Origin: Deinococcus radiopugnans ATCC 19172
GTDB lineage: Bacteria > Deinococcota > Deinococci > Deinococcales > Deinococcaceae
Length of the DNA stretch: 64,000 nucleotides
Direction: 5' to 3'
Assembly: GCF_006335125.1 (NCBI RefSeq)
Contig: NZ_VDMO01000011.1
Span: 1 to 64,000, forward strand
Below the pieces are notes generated by a model that worked only from the letters and a program-made list of their open reading frames with translations, was not told where the DNA came from and searched no databases. Made by a program: the position numbers and the translations under genes. Shown piece by piece: positions 61,702 to 64,000 of this stretch (position 1 is the first letter of the stretch; every line of letters starts with the position of its first letter).

Positions 61702-63021
61702 TCAGGGCGCGGTGCCGATGTGGATCTGGGCGGCAGGAACCGGGGTGTAGGTCAGATGGTGCAAATCCGCCGCGTCAAGTCGGTAGACCAGCAGGGCGCG
61801 TTGCCCTTTTTCTGTCGCCTGGAGCAATTGGGACAGGGAACTGACCACTTCGGGAGGCGCCTCATCCTGTCCAGAGGTCAGTGGCGCGGGCAACAAGCCA
61901 CCCTGCACGGCGCGGACGCTCAGGCTGTACAGGCGTTCGCGTTCATCGTCGGGACAGTTACATGCGGGCCGCGTGTAGTTGGCGTTGCTCAGCAGGCCGT
62001 ACAGGGTGCCGTCCGGCGTGTTGAGGCGCAAGCGGCTGGATTCGTCTGACCGCCGGAGGACTTCCATGGCCAGGCCTACCGCGATAGATGGCTGGCTCTT
62101 CCGCCGGGGCAGCGCCGCCTCCATCTCCAGTTGCTCCAACAGGACCGTGAGGTAGAGATTGGTGGCCAGAAGCGGCACCTCTGAACTTCCCAGTTGCAAC
62201 TTCGCCGGGCCGATAGACAGAACTGGGTTTCGCAGCCCACTCAGCCGCAGGGGAACAGTCACCGAGCTGCGCAGACGGTCGAGCAGGAACCCGCTGTCGA
62301 CATAGTCCTCGCCGTCAACCTTCCTGACGATGCCTTCCAGGCTGAGAAGCTGATGGGGCGGCTCGCCTGGAAACGATAGCTGGGTCAGGCCGTCTGCCCC
62401 TGCCACGGGCGTGACTTTAACCCCGCCCGCCCTGAGCGCAGCGAAAACATCGGAGAGGCGCAACAGTTGGCTGCCGGGTGTCCCCGAATCTTTGAGGCAA
62501 TCTGCCGTCAGGGCCTCACGTCCGCCGGGCTGGGTGAGCCGCTGGCGAATTTCCCTGGCCTCGCTCAGGGGGAACCGGCTCAGGACGGCGTCTTCCAGTG
62601 CCTGGCGTCCTCCCGGCTGGGTCAGTTGTTTCTGCACACTTGCAGGTGTGGCGCTGGGGTGGAAGGCCAGGTAAAATGCTTCAAACGTGCACAGCGGAGC
62701 CTGCTGGGGATCAGGAATAGCCCGCACCGTTGCCACCTGCGCCGCCGCCTGAAATCCCAGTAATCCGGCCACACCGACAAAGGCCAGCACCTGCAAGGTC
62801 TGCGGCGCCGTATGGACTTCCCCCAGCCCCCGCGCAATGGCCGCTGGACTGCCCAGGTCGCGCAACGCCGAGGCCTCGGCCTGCGCCTCATCCAGTCCGA
62901 GCAGCCGGGCGCGGTAGATCTTGTCGTCTATTGCGCCGCGCAACTCGGTCTGGGCGTCGCGCTTCTTCTGGCCCCACACCCCACGGGTGGCCCGCCTCAG
63001 GTAGCGGTCGATCTCGCTCAT
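61702..63021 (-). CDS. Membrane protein with N-terminal HAAS-like domain, paralogue 2
   Basis: 439 aa, similar to the adjacent gene along its whole length: ATRGVWGQKKRDAQTELRGA at the start, a single transmembrane helix near residue 80, then LRLSGLRNPVLSIGPAKLQLG and a C-terminal LLVYRLDAADLHHLTY. Two extra QLTQPGGR-type repeats lie near residues 130-165. Its ATG overlaps the PadR stop (ATGA). The extracytoplasmic role is unknown; the domain and context suggest a membrane-stress module. Confidence 0.85.
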   Translation of the reverse strand: MSEIDRYLRRATRGVWGQKKRDAQTELRGAIDDKIYRARLLGLDEAQAEASALRDLGSPAAIARGLGEVHTAPQTLQVLAFVGVAGLLGFQAAAQVATVRAIPDPQQAPLCTFEAFYLAFHPSATPASVQKQLTQPGGRQALEDAVLSRFPLSEAREIRQRLTQPGGREALTADCLKDSGTPGSQLLRLSDVFAALRAGGVKVTPVAGADGLTQLSFPGEPPHQLLSLEGIVRKVDGEDYVDSGFLLDRLRSSVTVPLRLSGLRNPVLSIGPAKLQLGSSEVPLLATNLYLTVLLEQLEMEAALPRRKSQPSIAVGLAMEVLRRSDESSRLRLNTPDGTLYGLLSNANYTRPACNCPDDERERLYSLSVRAVQGGLLPAPLTSGQDEAPPEVVSSLSQLLQATEKGQRALLVYRLDAADLHHLTYTPVPAAQIHIGTAP

Positions 63022-63362
63022 GCGCCGCCCCCGATCACGCCGCGCACGGCACCCGCAAAGCGTTCGTACCTCTCACGCTGCTCGCGCAGTTCGGTCTTTC
63101 CACTGGGGGTCAGGGTATAGACCTTGACCGGGCTGCCGCCGCGGGGGAGGTGCTGGAACTCGCCCGCGATCCATCCAGCCTTTTCCAGCCGGTGCAGCGC
63201 CGGGTACAGCGTGCCCTCGCGCAGGGCAAAGTAGCCGTCGGTGGCGGCCTGCACGTCGGCGATGATCTGGCCGCCGTAGCGTGGGCTGTCCTCCAGCGTC
63301 GCGAGCAGCAGCAGATCAAGGTGGCCTTTGAGTTGCTGGGCATCCATCTGTGGGGTGGACAT
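63018..63362 (-). CDS. PadR-family transcriptional regulator
   Basis: 114 aa. Winged helix (GHLDLLLLATLEDSPRYGGQI, ALREGTLYPALHRLEKAGWI) of the PadR family with a short C-terminal helix. AGGAGG four bases before ATG 63362 fixes the start. It heads a three-gene operon with the two HAAS-like membrane proteins and probably represses it. Confidence 0.94.
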   Translation of the reverse strand: MSTPQMDAQQLKGHLDLLLLATLEDSPRYGGQIIADVQAATDGYFALREGTLYPALHRLEKAGWIAGEFQHLPRGGSPVKVYTLTPSGKTELREQRERYERFAGAVRGVIGGGA

Positions 63363-63465
63363 GGAACCTCCTGGCACACCGGGTAGGGAAGACGGCATAG
63401 CTTTCCGATGTGGATGCAGCTTACCGCTCTGAACATCGCAAAGCAAGGGGCATCGGCTAGCGAGG

Positions 63466-63711
63466 TTAGGCTTCGGCCAGAACCTCGAAACTCCACGCCT
63501 TCACGCCGTCCGGCACGTTCAGGTCCGGCACGTCTGCGGCCCAGCGGCTCGCCACCAGATACAGGCCCGGCTGCCCTGGGCTGCCCAGCAGTTCCGCGCC
63601 CAGGAAGCCGGGCCGGGCCGGCAGGCCACTCAGAAAACCGCGCAGCAGGGCTTCGGCCCCGTCCCCACGTGCCTCGGCGTAATGGACGGTCCGGGCTGCT
63701 TCGTCGGTCAT
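63466..63711 (-). CDS. Small ABM-like (dimeric alpha/beta barrel) protein
   Basis: 81 aa. The pattern FLGAELLGSPGQPGLYLVASRW resembles antibiotic-biosynthesis-monooxygenase-type barrels, which form dimers; no catalytic role can be assigned. Its ATG directly follows the stop of the M23 peptidase gene (TGAATG), so the two are co-transcribed. Confidence 0.7.
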   Translation of the reverse strand: MTDEAARTVHYAEARGDGAEALLRGFLSGLPARPGFLGAELLGSPGQPGLYLVASRWAADVPDLNVPDGVKAWSFEVLAEA

Positions 63712-64000
63712 TCAGTACAGGCTCAGCGGATCGCGCGGATTCCAGCGCAGGTACGTGCCGAAATGCAGATGGGGGCCGGTGCTGCGCCCCGTGCTGCCCA
63801 CCCGCCCGATGGCCTGCCCCTGACTGACCAGCTCGCCCTTCTTGATCAGGTTGGCGCTCAGGTGGGCGTAGCGGGTGATCCAGCCGTCCGGGTGCTCAAG
63901 GACCACGGTCCAGCCCCAGCCGCGCTGGAAGTCGGGCCGCGATTCCAGCACCCGTCCGCTGCGGGCCGCCCGCACCAGCGTGCCCAGCGGGGCCACGATG
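63712..64000 (-). CDS. M23-family metallopeptidase, C-terminal part
   Basis: Open to the window edge; the N-terminus lies beyond 64,000. The visible 96 residues are the catalytic LytM/M23 domain: VAPLGTLVRAARSGRV, RYAHLS and the zinc-site GPHLHFGTYLRW. Such enzymes cleave peptidoglycan cross-links outside the cytoplasm. It is probably secreted, but the signal is not in view. Confidence 0.92.
   Translation of the reverse strand, partial: IVAPLGTLVRAARSGRVLESRPDFQRGWGWTVVLEHPDGWITRYAHLSANLIKKGELVSQGQAIGRVGSTGRSTGPHLHFGTYLRWNPRDPLSLY

Overview
The window looks like a chromosomal segment of a Deinococcus species (phylum Deinococcota). This is inferred from high-GC coding DNA, a deinococcal gene repertoire (clade-3-type catalase, ClpA/ClpS, PNPase, polyphosphate glucokinase, short ProS, 7Fe ferredoxin, CarH-like MerR protein), and about twenty genes whose start codon lies 5-8 nt after a TANNNT -10 box, the leaderless layout well known in Deinococcus. 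No rRNA, tRNA, CRISPR array, prophage or intact transposase was found. Most genes are housekeeping or regulatory, in short operons with many convergent pairs closed by hairpin terminators.

Layout. 1-4.6 kb: end of a peptide ABC transporter ATPase, a secreted DUF4139 protein, a Fur/PerR-type regulator and catalase with two overlapping Fur-type palindromes upstream, then metF. 4.6-8.7 kb: metH, coupled to metF by an ATGA overlap and preceded by a SAM-I-type riboswitch with a terminator hairpin. 9-18 kb: lepB, patatin-like lipase, a small Ser/Thr kinase, GH13 glucosidase, LCP protein, lipoprotein, clpA-clpS. 18-22.3 kb: an ABC-2 exporter operon plus unknown proteins. 22.4-31 kb: GNAT, Old Yellow Enzyme, LolD-type ATPase, Crp regulator, FAH-family protein, pnp, an orphan amino-acid permease and a membrane protein. 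31-42 kb: acyl-CoA dehydrogenase, M1 peptidase, degenerate Nudix protein, B12-binding MerR regulator coupled to an SDR protein, ppgK, TetR, a 2-phosphoglycerate-kinase-like protein and a DUF937 protein. 42-46 kb: a second, paralogous ABC-2 exporter and two membrane proteins. 46-53 kb: BCCT betaine transporter, alkyladenine glycosylase, proS, methyltransferase, corA, ferredoxin. 53-58 kb: nucleotidyltransferase and a DrrAB-like exporter with a DUF1349 protein and a DesKR-like two-component system. 58-64 kb: TPR protein, surE, a PadR-controlled pair of duplicated membrane proteins and the end of an M23 peptidase.

The most interesting non-coding content is: (i) four copies of a 135-194 bp structured repeat with near-identical ends and covarying hairpins, three of which start exactly on the last base of a stop codon; (ii) a probable transcription attenuator immediately in front of the betaine transporter; (iii) a 43-codon proline-rich leader ORF with a near-perfect Shine-Dalgarno just upstream of corA; (iv) G-quadruplex motifs over the presumed -35 regions of metH and ppgK and at the metH/metF junction; (v) mini-repeats, including a palindrome, read through in frame inside metH; and (vi) a second MITE-like element carrying the betaine transporter's stop codon. 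Functions for these elements are inference from sequence pattern alone.
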